Shown here: positions 51,699 through 60,542 of the stretch, in pieces | Position numbering within the stretch: the stretch's first letter is position 1 | How the letters are laid out: every line of letters begins with the position of its first letter | Notes under the pieces: model-generated | What the model saw: the letters and a program-made list of their open reading frames with translations, nothing else | Databases searched by the model: none | What the model was told of the DNA's origin: nothing | Program-made: the position numbers and the translations under genes | Origin: Agathobaculum sp. Marseille-P7918 | GTDB lineage: Bacteria; Bacillota; Clostridia; Oscillospirales; Butyricicoccaceae | DNA length: 64,000 bases | Assembly (NCBI RefSeq): GCF_900625105.1 | Contig: NZ_UYYD01000008.1 | Span: 1-64,000 of the forward strand | Direction of reading: 5' to 3'

Positions 51699-52388
51699 AT
51701 GGAACAGTTCTTTACACAATTCCCCACCGTACTGGGCGCACTGAATGAGGGCTTTTTGCAGACGCTCCGCCTATTTATCATCACGCTGGTCGGTGCACTG
51801 CCGCTGGGCCTGATCATTTCATTCGGTTCAATGAGCCGCTTCACGCCCCTGCGCGCGCTGACCCGGCTGGTCGTCTGGGTCATCCGCGGCACGCCGCTGA
51901 TGCTGCAGCTGCTCATCATCTTTTACATCCCCGGTTATGTCCTGCCCAACGGCAGCCCCTGGCCGGGCGGCGAAAGCGGCCGCTTCATGGCTTCCGCCAT
52001 CGCCTTCATCATCAACTACTCCTGCTATTTTTCCGAAATCTACCGCGGCGGTATCCAGAGCGTCCCGATCGGCCAGCAGGAAGCCGGCCAGGTCCTCGGC
52101 ATGACCAAAAGCCAAATCTTCTTCAAGGTTACCCTGCTGCAGATGATCAAGCGCATTGTGCCGCCGATGTCCAACGAAATTATCACGCTGGTCAAGGACA
52201 CTTCGCTTGCCCGCATCATCTCCCTGCAGGAAATCATCTGGGCCGGCTATGCCTTCCTGAAGGGTTCTCACGGCTATTCCGGTCTGGTTTGGCCGCTGTT
52301 TTTCACCGGTGTATACTATCTGATCTTTAACGGTTTGCTCACCCTGTTCTTCGGCTGGCTGGAACGCAAACTGGACTATTTCCGCTAA
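51699..52388 (+). CDS. Amino-acid ABC transporter permease
   Basis: A 229-residue HisM/GlnP-type permease with about five membrane segments and the EAA loop (QQEAGQVLGMTKSQIFFKVTLLQ, about 126-148) that contacts the ATPase. The TRLVVWVIRGTPLMLQLLII segment is family-typical. GGAG precedes the ATG. One permease gene suggests a homodimeric channel. Confidence 0.93.
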   Translation: MEQFFTQFPTVLGALNEGFLQTLRLFIITLVGALPLGLIISFGSMSRFTPLRALTRLVVWVIRGTPLMLQLLIIFYIPGYVLPNGSPWPGGESGRFMASAIAFIINYSCYFSEIYRGGIQSVPIGQQEAGQVLGMTKSQIFFKVTLLQMIKRIVPPMSNEIITLVKDTSLARIISLQEIIWAGYAFLKGSHGYSGLVWPLFFTGVYYLIFNGLLTLFFGWLERKLDYFR

Positions 52389-52400
52389 GGAGGTGCCGAA

Positions 52401-53189
52401 ATGCCCATTCTGGAAGTACAACATATCAACAAGAGCTTCGGCTCCACCAAGGTGCTGAACGACATCAGCTTTTCGCTCGAGCGCGGCAAAGCGCTGGCCA
52501 TCATTGGCTCGTCTGGTTCGGGTAAAACCACCCTGCTGCGCTGCCTGAACTTTCTGGAAACTCCGAATGCGGGCCGCATCGTCGTCAACGGCGAAACCCT
52601 GTTCGACGCAGAGGACCACGCCTCCAAGAGCGACGAGGAAATCCGCAAGCGCCGCCTGCACTTCGGCATGGTATTCCAGTCGTTCAACCTGTTCCCGCAG
52701 TACACCGCGCTGGAAAACGTCATGCTGGCAAGCCTGCTGCTCGCCAAGGAGCGGCCGGACTATAAGCAGAACAAGCGCGAAATCCAAGAGGAAATCGAAC
52801 GCCATGCAATCGAACTGCTCACGCAGATGAGCCTGGAAGGCCGCATGAGCCACTATCCGCACCAGCTTTCCGGCGGCCAGCAGCAGCGCGTGGCGATCGC
52901 GCGTGCGCTTGCCCTGCATCCGGACATCCTGTGCTTTGACGAACCGACCTCTGCACTCGACCCCGAGCTGACCGGCGAGGTGCTCAAGGTCATCCGCTCG
53001 CTGGCCGACCAGCACACCACGATGATCATCGTCACGCACGAAATGGCCTTCGCCCGCGACGTTGCCGACCACGTCCTGTTCATGGACGGCGGCGTGATCG
53101 TGGAGCAAGGCACGCCGACCGAGTTGTTTGAGAATACACAAAACGAACGAACAAAGGCCTTTTTGAGCCGTTTTTCACAAAACAACTAA
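52401..53189 (+). CDS. Amino-acid ABC transporter ATP-binding protein
   Basis: A 262-residue GlnQ-type ATPase: Walker A GSSGSGKTT (about 36-44), Q-loop, signature LSGGQQQRVAIARAL (about 155-169), Walker B ILCFDEPTSALD, and switch histidine in VTHEM. It has an insertion of about 15 residues between Q-loop and signature (LLAKERPDYKQNKREI), seen in some clostridial members. AGGAGG precedes the ATG. Confidence 0.95.
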   Translation: MPILEVQHINKSFGSTKVLNDISFSLERGKALAIIGSSGSGKTTLLRCLNFLETPNAGRIVVNGETLFDAEDHASKSDEEIRKRRLHFGMVFQSFNLFPQYTALENVMLASLLLAKERPDYKQNKREIQEEIERHAIELLTQMSLEGRMSHYPHQLSGGQQQRVAIARALALHPDILCFDEPTSALDPELTGEVLKVIRSLADQHTTMIIVTHEMAFARDVADHVLFMDGGVIVEQGTPTELFENTQNERTKAFLSRFSQNN

Positions 53190-53268
53190 AGAAAGTCAGG
53201 TGCTGTAAAAACTTTTCAGCACTTTCCACCAAGTTCCCATTTACAAACCCTCTTAAATACGATAAAAT

Positions 53269-53299
53269 AATCCCGTATTAAAAAATGCGGGATTTTTTA
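53269..53299 (+). terminator. Terminator of the ABC transporter operon
   Basis: An 11-bp stem (AATCCCGTATT / AATGCGGGATT, one G-U) and T-run. Confidence 0.88.
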
Positions 53300-53357
53300 T
53301 TGTCTTTTTGTACAGGAACACTTGGTTATTTTTTGATGATTTTTTTGTTTGTTTGTG

Positions 53358-53386
53358 TTGAAGTTGTGGCATGAATTTGCTACAAT
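53358..53386 (+). promoter_or_regulatory. Promoter of the 4-hydroxybutyrate dehydrogenase gene
   Basis: TTGAAG (53358-53363), 17 bases, TACAAT (53381-53386), with an 85-base leader. No Rex box is seen here. Confidence 0.7.
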
Positions 53387-53471
53387 AAAGGCACAGGACA
53401 AATCTGCCCTGCCAAAGATGTAAAAGCCCGCACGGCCTTTTATAAATTTTAAGAATGGAGATGTATCAACT

Positions 53472-54653
53472 ATGGCTATGGATGCTTTCAGCGCCTCCCT
53501 GATGCAGGACAAGAGAGAGATCATCATCGCCCCGACTATTTACAAGTTTGCAAACTTCAGCGACTTTGCTGCTGAGTTCAAGCTGGGCGAGCGCGATGTC
53601 GTCCTGACCAACGAATTCATTTACAAGCCCTTCATGGAAGAGCTTGGCCTGAAGAGCAACTTTGTTTTCCAGGAGAAGTTTGGTGCAGGCGAGCCTTCCG
53701 AGGCTATGATCGAAACCATGTACGAAGCCATTCCGTATGATTCCTATGACCGCGTTATCGCTGTTGGCGGCGGCGCCATCATGGACCTTTGCAAGCTGCT
53801 CGGCTGCAAGCGCCCGTCTTCTGTACATGAACTGTACTTCAAGCGCGAGCCCGTTGTACATGAGAAGGAAGTTATCGCAATCCCGACCACTTGCGGCACC
53901 GGTTCCGAGGTTACCAACATCTCGGTTGCCATCGTCAAGGACGAGAAGGACGGCAAGCTGACCGGCGGCGAGACCAAGCTCGGCCTGGTTTCCGACGACA
54001 TCATCCCGAACAAGGTTTGCCTGGTTCCGGATCTGCTCAAGACCCTGCCCTACAAGCCGTTCGCTGCTTCCGCGATCGACGCTCTGATCCACGCAACCGA
54101 GTCTTTCCTGTCCCCGCACCGCAAGACCGTTACCTCTGAGATGTACTCGGTCAAGGCTGCTGAGATGATCCTGGAAGGCTTCCGCCGCATCGCGCTGGAA
54201 GGCCCGGACGCTCGCATGGATTACCTGGGCGAGTTCGTTACCGCTTCCCTGTTTGCCGGCATTGCGTTCCTGAAGGCTGGCTGCGCAACCGTACACGGCA
54301 TGTCCTTCCCGCTCGGCGGCACCTACCATGTCCCGCACGGCGAATCCAACTATGCTCTGTTCGGCAAGATCCTTGAGCTGTACGACGAGTACGAGCCGAA
54401 CGGCGAGCTGGGCAAGTACAAGGAACTCGTTGCCCGCTGCCTGGGCTGCACCAAGGACGACGCCCTGCGCACCCTGAACGTAACCCTCGAGAAGGTTCTC
54501 CCGCTCAAGCCGCTGCATGAATACGGCTTCAAGGAAGAGGACATCAAGAGCTTCCCGATCTCGGTAGAGGCGAACCAGCAGCGTCTGATCACCAACTCCT
54601 ACCGTCCGTGGAGCATCGAACTGAGCGAGCGCGTATACCGCGAGTGCTTCTGA
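53472..54653 (+). CDS. 4-hydroxybutyrate dehydrogenase (iron-containing alcohol dehydrogenase family)
   Basis: Reduces succinate semialdehyde to 4-hydroxybutyrate with NADH. The 393-residue protein has the NAD loop GGGAIMD (about 98-104), TTCGTGSEVTN, and iron ligands in DALIHATESF and VHGMSFPLGGTYHVPHGESN. Assignment as 4HbD rather than another Fe-ADH rests on neighbouring 4-hydroxybutyryl-CoA dehydratase and on the overall style of clostridial AbfH/4HbD. Codon use is strongly biased to C-ending and AAG codons, suggesting high expression. The producer of succinate semialdehyde is not in the window. Confidence 0.88.
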   Translation: MAMDAFSASLMQDKREIIIAPTIYKFANFSDFAAEFKLGERDVVLTNEFIYKPFMEELGLKSNFVFQEKFGAGEPSEAMIETMYEAIPYDSYDRVIAVGGGAIMDLCKLLGCKRPSSVHELYFKREPVVHEKEVIAIPTTCGTGSEVTNISVAIVKDEKDGKLTGGETKLGLVSDDIIPNKVCLVPDLLKTLPYKPFAASAIDALIHATESFLSPHRKTVTSEMYSVKAAEMILEGFRRIALEGPDARMDYLGEFVTASLFAGIAFLKAGCATVHGMSFPLGGTYHVPHGESNYALFGKILELYDEYEPNGELGKYKELVARCLGCTKDDALRTLNVTLEKVLPLKPLHEYGFKEEDIKSFPISVEANQQRLITNSYRPWSIELSERVYRECF

Positions 54654-54674
54654 TTTCTGTAAGCGTTTCGCCTG

Positions 54675-54716
54675 AACAGGGCGGGGAACCCCGCGTTCCC
54701 CGCCCTGTTTTTTCTT
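54675..54716 (+). terminator. Strong terminator after the 4-hydroxybutyrate dehydrogenase gene
   Basis: A perfect 15-bp stem (AACAGGGCGGGGAAC with complement), a CCCGC loop and a T-run. It separates the gene from abfD, which therefore needs its own start or heavy read-through. Confidence 0.93.
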
Positions 54717-54726
54717 AAAAGGTTAT

Positions 54727-54745
54727 TTTGCCGTCTGCCGGCAAA
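54727..54745. promoter_or_regulatory. Inverted repeat upstream of abfD, possible operator
   Basis: TTTGCCG-N5-CGGCAAA, a perfect 7-bp inverted repeat 41 bases before the abfD start and 11 bases after the terminator. No clear -35/-10 pair is seen in this 70-base gap. Confidence 0.45.
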
Positions 54746-54786
54746 TTCCTCAGAAAGTTTGAAAAGAGAAAGGATACTTGATCGCT

Positions 54787-56232
54787 ATGATGACCAAAGA
54801 CCAGTACATTGAGTCCCTGCGCAAGCTCAAGCTCAACCTGTATATGTTCGGTGAAAAGGTGGAGAATCCGGTAGATAACCCGATCATCCGCCCCTCGCTC
54901 AACTCCTTTGCCGCTACCTATGAGCTGGCTGAAGATCCCCAGTACGAAGATCTGATGACCGCAACCAGCCACATCACCGGCAAGAAGGTCAACCGTTTCA
55001 CCCATATGCATCAGTCTACCGACGACCTGATCAAGAAGGTCAAGATGCAGCGCCTGCTCGGCCAGAAGACCGCTGCCTGCTTCCAGCGCTGCGTCGGTAT
55101 GGACGCCATGAACGCCGTATACTCCTCTACCTATGAGATCGACGAGGCCTGCGGCACCAAGTATCATGAAAACTTCGTCAAGTTCCTCACCCGCGTACAG
55201 GACGAGGACCTCGCGGTTGACGGCGCAATGACCGACGTCAAGGGCGACCGTTCTCTGGCTCCCTCCAAGCAGGCCGATCCCGACCTGTTCCTGCACGTTG
55301 TAGAGCGCACCGCAGACGGCGTATACGTCACCGGCGCAAAGGCACACCAGACCGGCTTTGTAAACAGCCACGAAGTGCTGGTTATGCCGACCATCTCCAT
55401 GCGTGAAGGCGACGAGGACTACGCAATCTCCTTTGCGATCCCGACCGACTCCGAAGGCATCACCCTGATCTACGGCCGTCAGTCCTGCGACACCCGCAAG
55501 ACCGAGGAGTACAACGACATCGACGTCGGCAACAAGGTTTACGGCGGCCATGAAGTTCTGGTTATCTTCGACCATGTGTTCGTTCCGAACGACCGCATCT
55601 TCCTCAACGGTGAAGTCAAGTTTGCCGGCATGATCGTAGAGCGCTTCGCGGGCTACCATCGCCAGAGCTACGGCGGCTGCAAGGTCGGCGTAGGCGATGT
55701 GCTGATCGGCGCGACCGCACTGGCTACCGACATGGCGGGCTGCTCCAAGGCTTCCCACGTCAAGGATAAGCTGATCGAAATGACCCACCTGAACGAGACG
55801 CTGTACTGCTGCGGCATCGCGTGCTCTTCCCAGGGCACCAAGACCAAGAGCGGCAACTATCTGATCGACCTGCTGCTCGCCAACGTCTGCAAGCAGAACG
55901 TCACCCGCTTCCCGTATGAGATCGCTCGTCTGGCACAGGATCTGGCCGGCGGCCTGATGGTCACCCAGCCCTCCGAGGCAGACTACCGCAACCCGGCCCT
56001 CAAGCCCTACATCGAGAAGTACCTCAAGGGCGTCGCTTCCGTGCCGACCGAGGACCGCATGCGCGTACTGCGTTTGATCGAGAATATGACGATGGGCACT
56101 GCTGCTGTCGGCTATCTGCCGGAGTCCATGCACGGCGCAGGTTCGCCCCAGGCTCAGCGCATCATGATTGCCCGTCAGTCCAACCTTGAAATGAAGAAGG
56201 CACTGGCGAAGAAGATTGCTCGTATCCAGTAA
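54787..56232 (+). CDS. abfD: 4-hydroxybutyryl-CoA dehydratase / vinylacetyl-CoA isomerase
   Basis: Dehydrates 4-hydroxybutyryl-CoA to crotonyl-CoA with FAD and a [4Fe-4S] cluster through a ketyl radical. The 481-residue protein resembles Clostridium aminobutyricum AbfD closely from memory, including the cluster ligands C98 and C102 (CFQRC), and the later histidine and cysteine in AGYHRQSYGGC, each one residue off the known C99/C103/H292/C299. The start ATG gives the N-terminus MMTKDQY that matches it; a TTG nine bases upstream lies nearer to AAAGG and is possible. Confidence 0.96.
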   Translation: MMTKDQYIESLRKLKLNLYMFGEKVENPVDNPIIRPSLNSFAATYELAEDPQYEDLMTATSHITGKKVNRFTHMHQSTDDLIKKVKMQRLLGQKTAACFQRCVGMDAMNAVYSSTYEIDEACGTKYHENFVKFLTRVQDEDLAVDGAMTDVKGDRSLAPSKQADPDLFLHVVERTADGVYVTGAKAHQTGFVNSHEVLVMPTISMREGDEDYAISFAIPTDSEGITLIYGRQSCDTRKTEEYNDIDVGNKVYGGHEVLVIFDHVFVPNDRIFLNGEVKFAGMIVERFAGYHRQSYGGCKVGVGDVLIGATALATDMAGCSKASHVKDKLIEMTHLNETLYCCGIACSSQGTKTKSGNYLIDLLLANVCKQNVTRFPYEIARLAQDLAGGLMVTQPSEADYRNPALKPYIEKYLKGVASVPTEDRMRVLRLIENMTMGTAAVGYLPESMHGAGSPQAQRIMIARQSNLEMKKALAKKIARIQ

Positions 56233-56245
56233 TCTCTGAGCATCC

Positions 56246-56279
56246 CATAGGCACTCATGGAGCACCGTGAGTGCCTATG
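56246..56279 (+). terminator. Intercistronic hairpin after abfD
   Basis: A perfect 12-bp stem (CATAGGCACTCA with complement), 10-base loop, followed by only three T. It may protect the abfD mRNA end or act as a leaky terminator. Confidence 0.55.
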
Positions 56280-56317
56280 TTTGCAATTCCACCAAGCCAA
56301 AGGAGGCTCAACGCACC

Positions 56318-56584
56318 ATGCTGCGCTGCACTGTCAAATTCTGCGGCGGCTGTAATCCGCGCTATGAACGCGGTGAAGCCTATCAAACCGTGCGCACCTC
56401 CCTTGCGGACGTCGCCGGGTTTTCCCTCCCGGAGGATGGCGTCCATTACGACGTACTGCTGATCATCCGCGGCTGCACCGGCTGCCCCTATCTGTATGAG
56501 GAGATCGACGCCGACCATCGCGTCATCATCGACTCTGCGGACGGTATCGAGGAAGCCATCCGGACGATCCGGCAACTCGCGTAG
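56318..56584 (+). CDS. Small cysteine-rich protein of unknown function in the butyrate cluster
   Basis: An 88-residue cytoplasmic protein with cysteines arranged C4, C9-x2-C12 (FCGGCNPRYERGE) and a second CxxC (RGCTGCPYL, about 65-73). The pattern could bind iron-sulfur or zinc. It is not a thioredoxin or ferredoxin. AAAGGAGG lies 11 bases before the ATG. It sits 85 bases after abfD and 49 before a CoA-transferase gene on the same strand, so a role in this pathway is inferred. I have no named family for it. Confidence 0.78.
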   Translation: MLRCTVKFCGGCNPRYERGEAYQTVRTSLADVAGFSLPEDGVHYDVLLIIRGCTGCPYLYEEIDADHRVIIDSADGIEEAIRTIRQLA

Positions 56585-56633
56585 ATTGAACGGCCGCGAA
56601 AAGCGTCCGTTATTCAGAGGAGGATGATAGAAC

Positions 56634-58202
56634 ATGAAGAAAGTAAGCATTATCTCGGCAGAGGAAGCCGCGCTCAAGGTTCAGGATGGCGACACCATCG
56701 CCACCGGCGGTTTTGTAAGCTGTGCCTGCCCGGAAACCCTGTCCAAGGCACTGGAAAAGCGCTTCCTTGAAACCGGCCACCCCAAGGACCTGACCCTGTT
56801 CTTTGCAGCCGGCCAGGGCCACCGAGATGGCACCGGCGGCGACCACTATGGCCATGAAGGCATGGTCAAGCGCGTCATCGGCGGCCACTGGGACCGTGCG
56901 CCCAAGCTCGGCGAGCTGGCCCTGAACAACAAGATCGAAGCCTACAACCTGCCGCAGGGCGTTATTTCGCACATGTACCGCGATATCGCCGCGCACAACA
57001 TCGGCACGATCACCCATGTCGGCCTGAAGACCTTCGTTGACCCGCGCAACGGCGGCGGCAAGCTCAACGAAAAGACCACCGAGGATCTGGTCAAGATCGT
57101 CAACATCGAAGGCAAGGAACGCCTGCTGTACAAGGGCTTCCCGATCAACGTCGTGTTCCTGCGCGCATCCTACTGCGACGAATACGGCAACTGCACCGTA
57201 CATAGAGAAATCGGCCCGCTGGACGTCACCGCAATGGCGCAGGCGTGCAAGAACTCGGGCGGCAAGGTCATCGTACAGGTCGAAAAGATCGTACAGGGCG
57301 GCTCGCTCGACCCGAAACTGGTTGCGATCCCGGGCATCTATGTTGACTCGGTCGTCATCGGTTCGGACGAAGAGAACATGCAGTGCCTCGGCATGCCGTA
57401 TGACGGCGCACTGACCGGCGAATTCCGCATCCCGGTGGACGCAATCCCGCCCATCCCGATGGACGCCAAGAAGATCATCGCCCGCCGCGCTGCTATGGAG
57501 CTGCCGCAGGACGCGATCGTCAACCTCGGCACCGGCGCACCGGAGAAGATTGCTAACGTCGCGGCGGAAGAAGGCATCTCGGACAAGATGACCCTGACCG
57601 TCGAGGCTGGCTCGATCGCCGGTGTCCCCTATGGCGGCACTCAGTTCGGCGCGGCTGCCAACGCAATGTGCATCATCCCGCACAACGTGCAGTTTGACTT
57701 CTATCAGGGCGGCGGCCTGGATGTTGCATTCCTCGGTCTGGCCGAAACCGCTCCCAACGGCGACCTGAACGTTTCCAAGTTCGGCACCCGTCTGGCCGGC
57801 GCGGGCGGATTCATCGACATCACCCAGAACGCCAAGAAGGTCGTTTACTGCGGCACCTTCACGGCCAAGGGCCTCAAGACCGCCTGCAAGGACGGCAAGC
57901 TCGTCATCACGCAGGAAGGCGGCAAGAAGAAGTTCGTCAACAAGGTGGAGCACATCACCTTCTCCGGCGATTACGCAAACGAAGTGCATCAGCCGGTTCT
58001 GTACATCACCGAGCGCGCGGTCTTCGAGCTGCGTCCGGAAGGCGTCACCCTCATCGAGATCGCACCGGGCATCGATCTGCAGACCCAGATCCTCGATCAG
58101 ATGGAATTCGTGCCCAAGATCGCTTACCAGCCGGACGGCTCGATCAAGCTCATGGACGAGCGCATCTTCCATGAGGAACTGATGGGCCTGGCAAACGATT
58201 AA
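56634..58202 (+). CDS. Acyl-CoA:acetate/3-ketoacid CoA-transferase (YdiF-like)
   Basis: A 522-residue fused alpha-beta CoA-transferase of family I. The alpha-half glycine-rich region (GGFVSCACPETL, about 25-36) and the beta-half catalytic glutamate in TVEAGSIAGVPYGG (about 322-335) are visible. YdiF-type enzymes take acetoacetate, butyrate and other short chains. It could release butyrate or activate 4-hydroxybutyrate. GAGG lies 10 bases before the ATG. It differs in family from the transferase at 49214, giving two in one region. Confidence 0.9.
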   Translation: MKKVSIISAEEAALKVQDGDTIATGGFVSCACPETLSKALEKRFLETGHPKDLTLFFAAGQGHRDGTGGDHYGHEGMVKRVIGGHWDRAPKLGELALNNKIEAYNLPQGVISHMYRDIAAHNIGTITHVGLKTFVDPRNGGGKLNEKTTEDLVKIVNIEGKERLLYKGFPINVVFLRASYCDEYGNCTVHREIGPLDVTAMAQACKNSGGKVIVQVEKIVQGGSLDPKLVAIPGIYVDSVVIGSDEENMQCLGMPYDGALTGEFRIPVDAIPPIPMDAKKIIARRAAMELPQDAIVNLGTGAPEKIANVAAEEGISDKMTLTVEAGSIAGVPYGGTQFGAAANAMCIIPHNVQFDFYQGGGLDVAFLGLAETAPNGDLNVSKFGTRLAGAGGFIDITQNAKKVVYCGTFTAKGLKTACKDGKLVITQEGGKKKFVNKVEHITFSGDYANEVHQPVLYITERAVFELRPEGVTLIEIAPGIDLQTQILDQMEFVPKIAYQPDGSIKLMDERIFHEELMGLAND

Positions 58203-58246
58203 GTTCCGTTTTCTTATGTGTGTGTGTTGTGCAGATGTTGGGTATA

Positions 58247-58264
58247 TTGTTAATCGTTTAACAA
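58247..58264. promoter_or_regulatory. Perfect Rex operator upstream of thl
   Basis: TTGTTAATCGTTTAACAA, that is TTGTTAA-N4-TTAACAA, a perfect palindrome matching the clostridial Rex box. It lies about 17 bases upstream of the -35 box. Rex is encoded at 1461-2099. Confidence 0.85.
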
Positions 58265-58280
58265 ACTTTCGGAAAACCCC

Positions 58281-58308
58281 TTGCATTTCTCCGCACATTT
58301 GATAAAAT
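58281..58308 (+). promoter_or_regulatory. Promoter of the thl-crt-hbd gene group
   Basis: TTGCAT (58281-58286), 16 bases, TAAAAT (58303-58308), with a leader of about 70 bases. Confidence 0.65.
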
Positions 58309-58382
58309 ATTAACGAACTCGCAAGAGACATTAAACTGCACCGGTGCGTCCGGTGCCAGAGAAGAAAAGGAGAAACAGCCAA

Positions 58383-59570
58383 ATGAACGTTTACATCTGT
58401 TCCGCTGCCCGTACCGCTATCGGCACCTATGGCGGCACCCTTCGCGACGTACCTGCTGCGCAGCTCGGTATTGCTGCTGCAAACGCTGCCGTTGAACGCG
58501 CCGGCGTTGACAAGGCCGCAATCGACGAATGCCTGTTCGGTCAGGTACTGCAGGGCGGCGTTGGTCAGAACGTAGCCCGTCAGGTTTCGCTCGGCATCGG
58601 CATGCCGCTTGAGACCCCGGCCATGACCCTCAACAAGGTTTGCGCATCCTCGATGCGTGCCATCTCTCTGGGCTCCCAGATCATCCGCTCCGGCGAGGAT
58701 CAGATGATGCTGGTCGGCGGCTGCGAGTCCATGTCCGGCGCACCGTACATCTCCCGCAACATGCGTTGGGGCGCCCGCATGAACGACGTGAAGTTCGTTG
58801 ATATGATGGTTTATGACGGCGTATTCGACGTATTTAACCAGTACCACATGGGCATCACCGCGGAAAACGTTGCCGAGAAGTACGGCATCACCCGCGAGAT
58901 GCAGGACCAGATCGGCTATGAGTCCCAGATGAAGGCTGCCAAGGCGATCTCCTCCGGCCGCTTCAAGGACGAAATCGTTCCGATCGAAGTCAAGAAGAAG
59001 AAGGAAACCGTAATCTTTGACACCGATGAGCACTGCCGCCCGAACACCACCCTCGAGGGTCTGGCAAAGCTGCGTCCGGCCTTCAAGAAGGACGGCACAG
59101 TTACCGCGGGCAACGCTTCCGGCATCAACGACGCCGGCGCTGCGATGATCATCGCGTCCGAGGATTTCGTCAAGGCACACGGCCTCAAGCCGCTGGCTAA
59201 GATCCGTGCATTCGGTTCTGTCGGCTGCGATCCGGCGATCATGGGCATCGGCCCGATCGAATCCACCCGTCAGGCGCTGAAGCGCGCCGGCCTTACCGTT
59301 GCGGACCTCGATCTGGTTGAGTCCAACGAGGCGTTTGCGGCGCAGGCAGCTGCGGTTAACCGTGAGCTCGGCTTCGACATGGAGAAGGTCAACGTCAACG
59401 GCGGCGCGATTGCGCTGGGCCACCCGATCGGTGCAGCAGGCTGCCGTATCACCACCACCCTGATCTACGAAATGATCAAGCGCGACCTGACCCTCGGCCT
59501 TGCCACCATGTGCATCGGCGGCGGCATGGGCGAAGCCCTGATCGTTGAGCGCGACGAACTCTGCAAGTAA
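58383..59570 (+). CDS. thl: Acetyl-CoA acetyltransferase (thiolase)
   Basis: Condenses two acetyl-CoA to acetoacetyl-CoA, the first step to butyrate. The 395-residue protein has the acyl-accepting cysteine C87 ([10 protein letters not shown]), [14 protein letters not shown] with the catalytic histidine, and the second cysteine in [17 protein letters not shown] precedes the ATG by 10 bases. It leads thl-crt-hbd behind a Rex operator. Confidence 0.96.
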   Translation: MNVYICSAARTAIGTYGGTLRDVPAAQLGIAAANAAVERAGVDKAAIDECLFGQVLQGGVGQNVARQVSLGIGMPLETPAMTLNKVCASSMRAISLGSQIIRSGEDQMMLVGGCESMSGAPYISRNMRWGARMNDVKFVDMMVYDGVFDVFNQYHMGITAENVAEKYGITREMQDQIGYESQMKAAKAISSGRFKDEIVPIEVKKKKETVIFDTDEHCRPNTTLEGLAKLRPAFKKDGTVTAGNASGINDAGAAMIIASEDFVKAHGLKPLAKIRAFGSVGCDPAIMGIGPIESTRQALKRAGLTVADLDLVESNEAFAAQAAAVNRELGFDMEKVNVNGGAIALGHPIGAAGCRITTTLIYEMIKRDLTLGLATMCIGGGMGEALIVERDELCK

Positions 59571-59611
59571 TTCCTCGCGTCCTCTCCGCATTGATTCCTG
59601 TAAATTGAATG

Positions 59612-59646
59612 GGTATCCGTCAGGCAAGTCTGTTCTGACGGATACC
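59612..59646 (+). other. Intercistronic hairpin between thl and crt
   Basis: A perfect 12-bp stem (GGTATCCGTCAG / CTGACGGATACC) with an 11-base loop and no T-run. It is more likely an mRNA processing or stability element than a terminator. Confidence 0.7.
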
Positions 59647-59681
59647 GGTTCGTCAAACTGTTTGAAAGGAAGTCTTTAGCA

Positions 59682-60497
59682 ATGACTGATGTAGTAGTTG
59701 AGAAAAAGGGCCATGTAGCGGTCGTCAAGATCGAGCACATGAAGGCCATGAACGCGCTTTCCACCGACATGTACGCCCAGCTGGAAGAAGCGTTTGACGA
59801 AGTTGCAAAGATGGACGACGTTTACTGCGTCGTACTGACCGGCTCCTCCACTGTCAACAAGAAGGGCAAGACGGTCAACTCCTTCGTTGCAGGCGCCGAC
59901 ATTTCCCAGATGTCCACCATGACGGTGGAAGAAGGCAAGTTCTTCGGCAACGACTCCAACCGTGTCTGCTGGAAGATCGAGAACTTCAAGCGCCCGGTTA
60001 TCGCGGCGATCAATGGCTTCTGCCTCGGCGGCGGCTGCGAGCTGGCAATGAGCTGTGACATCCGTCTGGCATCCGAGAACGCTCTGTTCGGCCAGCCGGA
60101 AGTTGGTCTGGGCATCACCCCGGGCTGCGGCGGCACCCAGCGTCTGGCTCGCCTGGTCGGCACGGGCAAGGCCAAGGAAATGATCTACACCGCTCGCGGC
60201 AACTACACCGCGCAGCAGGCGCTCGAAATGGGCCTGGTCAACTACGTATACCCGCTTGAAAACCTGATGGACGAAGCCATGAAGCTGGCAGAAGAGATCG
60301 CCGCGCAGGCGCCGATCGCTGTTGCGCTGTGCAAGGAAGCCATCAACGTCGGCATGCAGACCGACCTGAACTCTGCGCTCAAGTTCGAGGGCAACTGCTT
60401 CGGTCAGTGCTTCGCGACCGAAGACCAGAAGTACGGCATGGCTTACTTCCTCGACAAGAACAAGGAGAAGCCCGCCAAGGAGTTCAAGAACAAGTAA
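59682..60497 (+). CDS. crt: 3-hydroxybutyryl-CoA dehydratase (crotonase)
   Basis: Dehydrates 3-hydroxybutyryl-CoA to crotonyl-CoA. The 271-residue enoyl-CoA hydratase has the oxyanion loop VAGADISQM, GGGCELAMSCD with the first catalytic glutamate (about 118-128) and FGQPEVGLGITPGCGG with the second. It carries an insertion of about ten residues (SSTVNKKGKT) before the oxyanion loop compared with the usual 260-residue form. Between thl and hbd. Confidence 0.94.
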   Translation: MTDVVVEKKGHVAVVKIEHMKAMNALSTDMYAQLEEAFDEVAKMDDVYCVVLTGSSTVNKKGKTVNSFVAGADISQMSTMTVEEGKFFGNDSNRVCWKIENFKRPVIAAINGFCLGGGCELAMSCDIRLASENALFGQPEVGLGITPGCGGTQRLARLVGTGKAKEMIYTARGNYTAQQALEMGLVNYVYPLENLMDEAMKLAEEIAAQAPIAVALCKEAINVGMQTDLNSALKFEGNCFGQCFATEDQKYGMAYFLDKNKEKPAKEFKNK

Positions 60498-60542
60498 TCT
60501 GTTGCTGTGAATCACTAAGAGTGAGAGAGAGGTTATAATAAC

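Noticed and set aside
56610-59627. A 1005-codon open frame on the minus strand, antisense to the CoA-transferase and thl genes
   Set aside because: It lies opposite strongly supported genes with C-ending codon bias, has no recognisable domain, and its composition is that of an antisense shadow.
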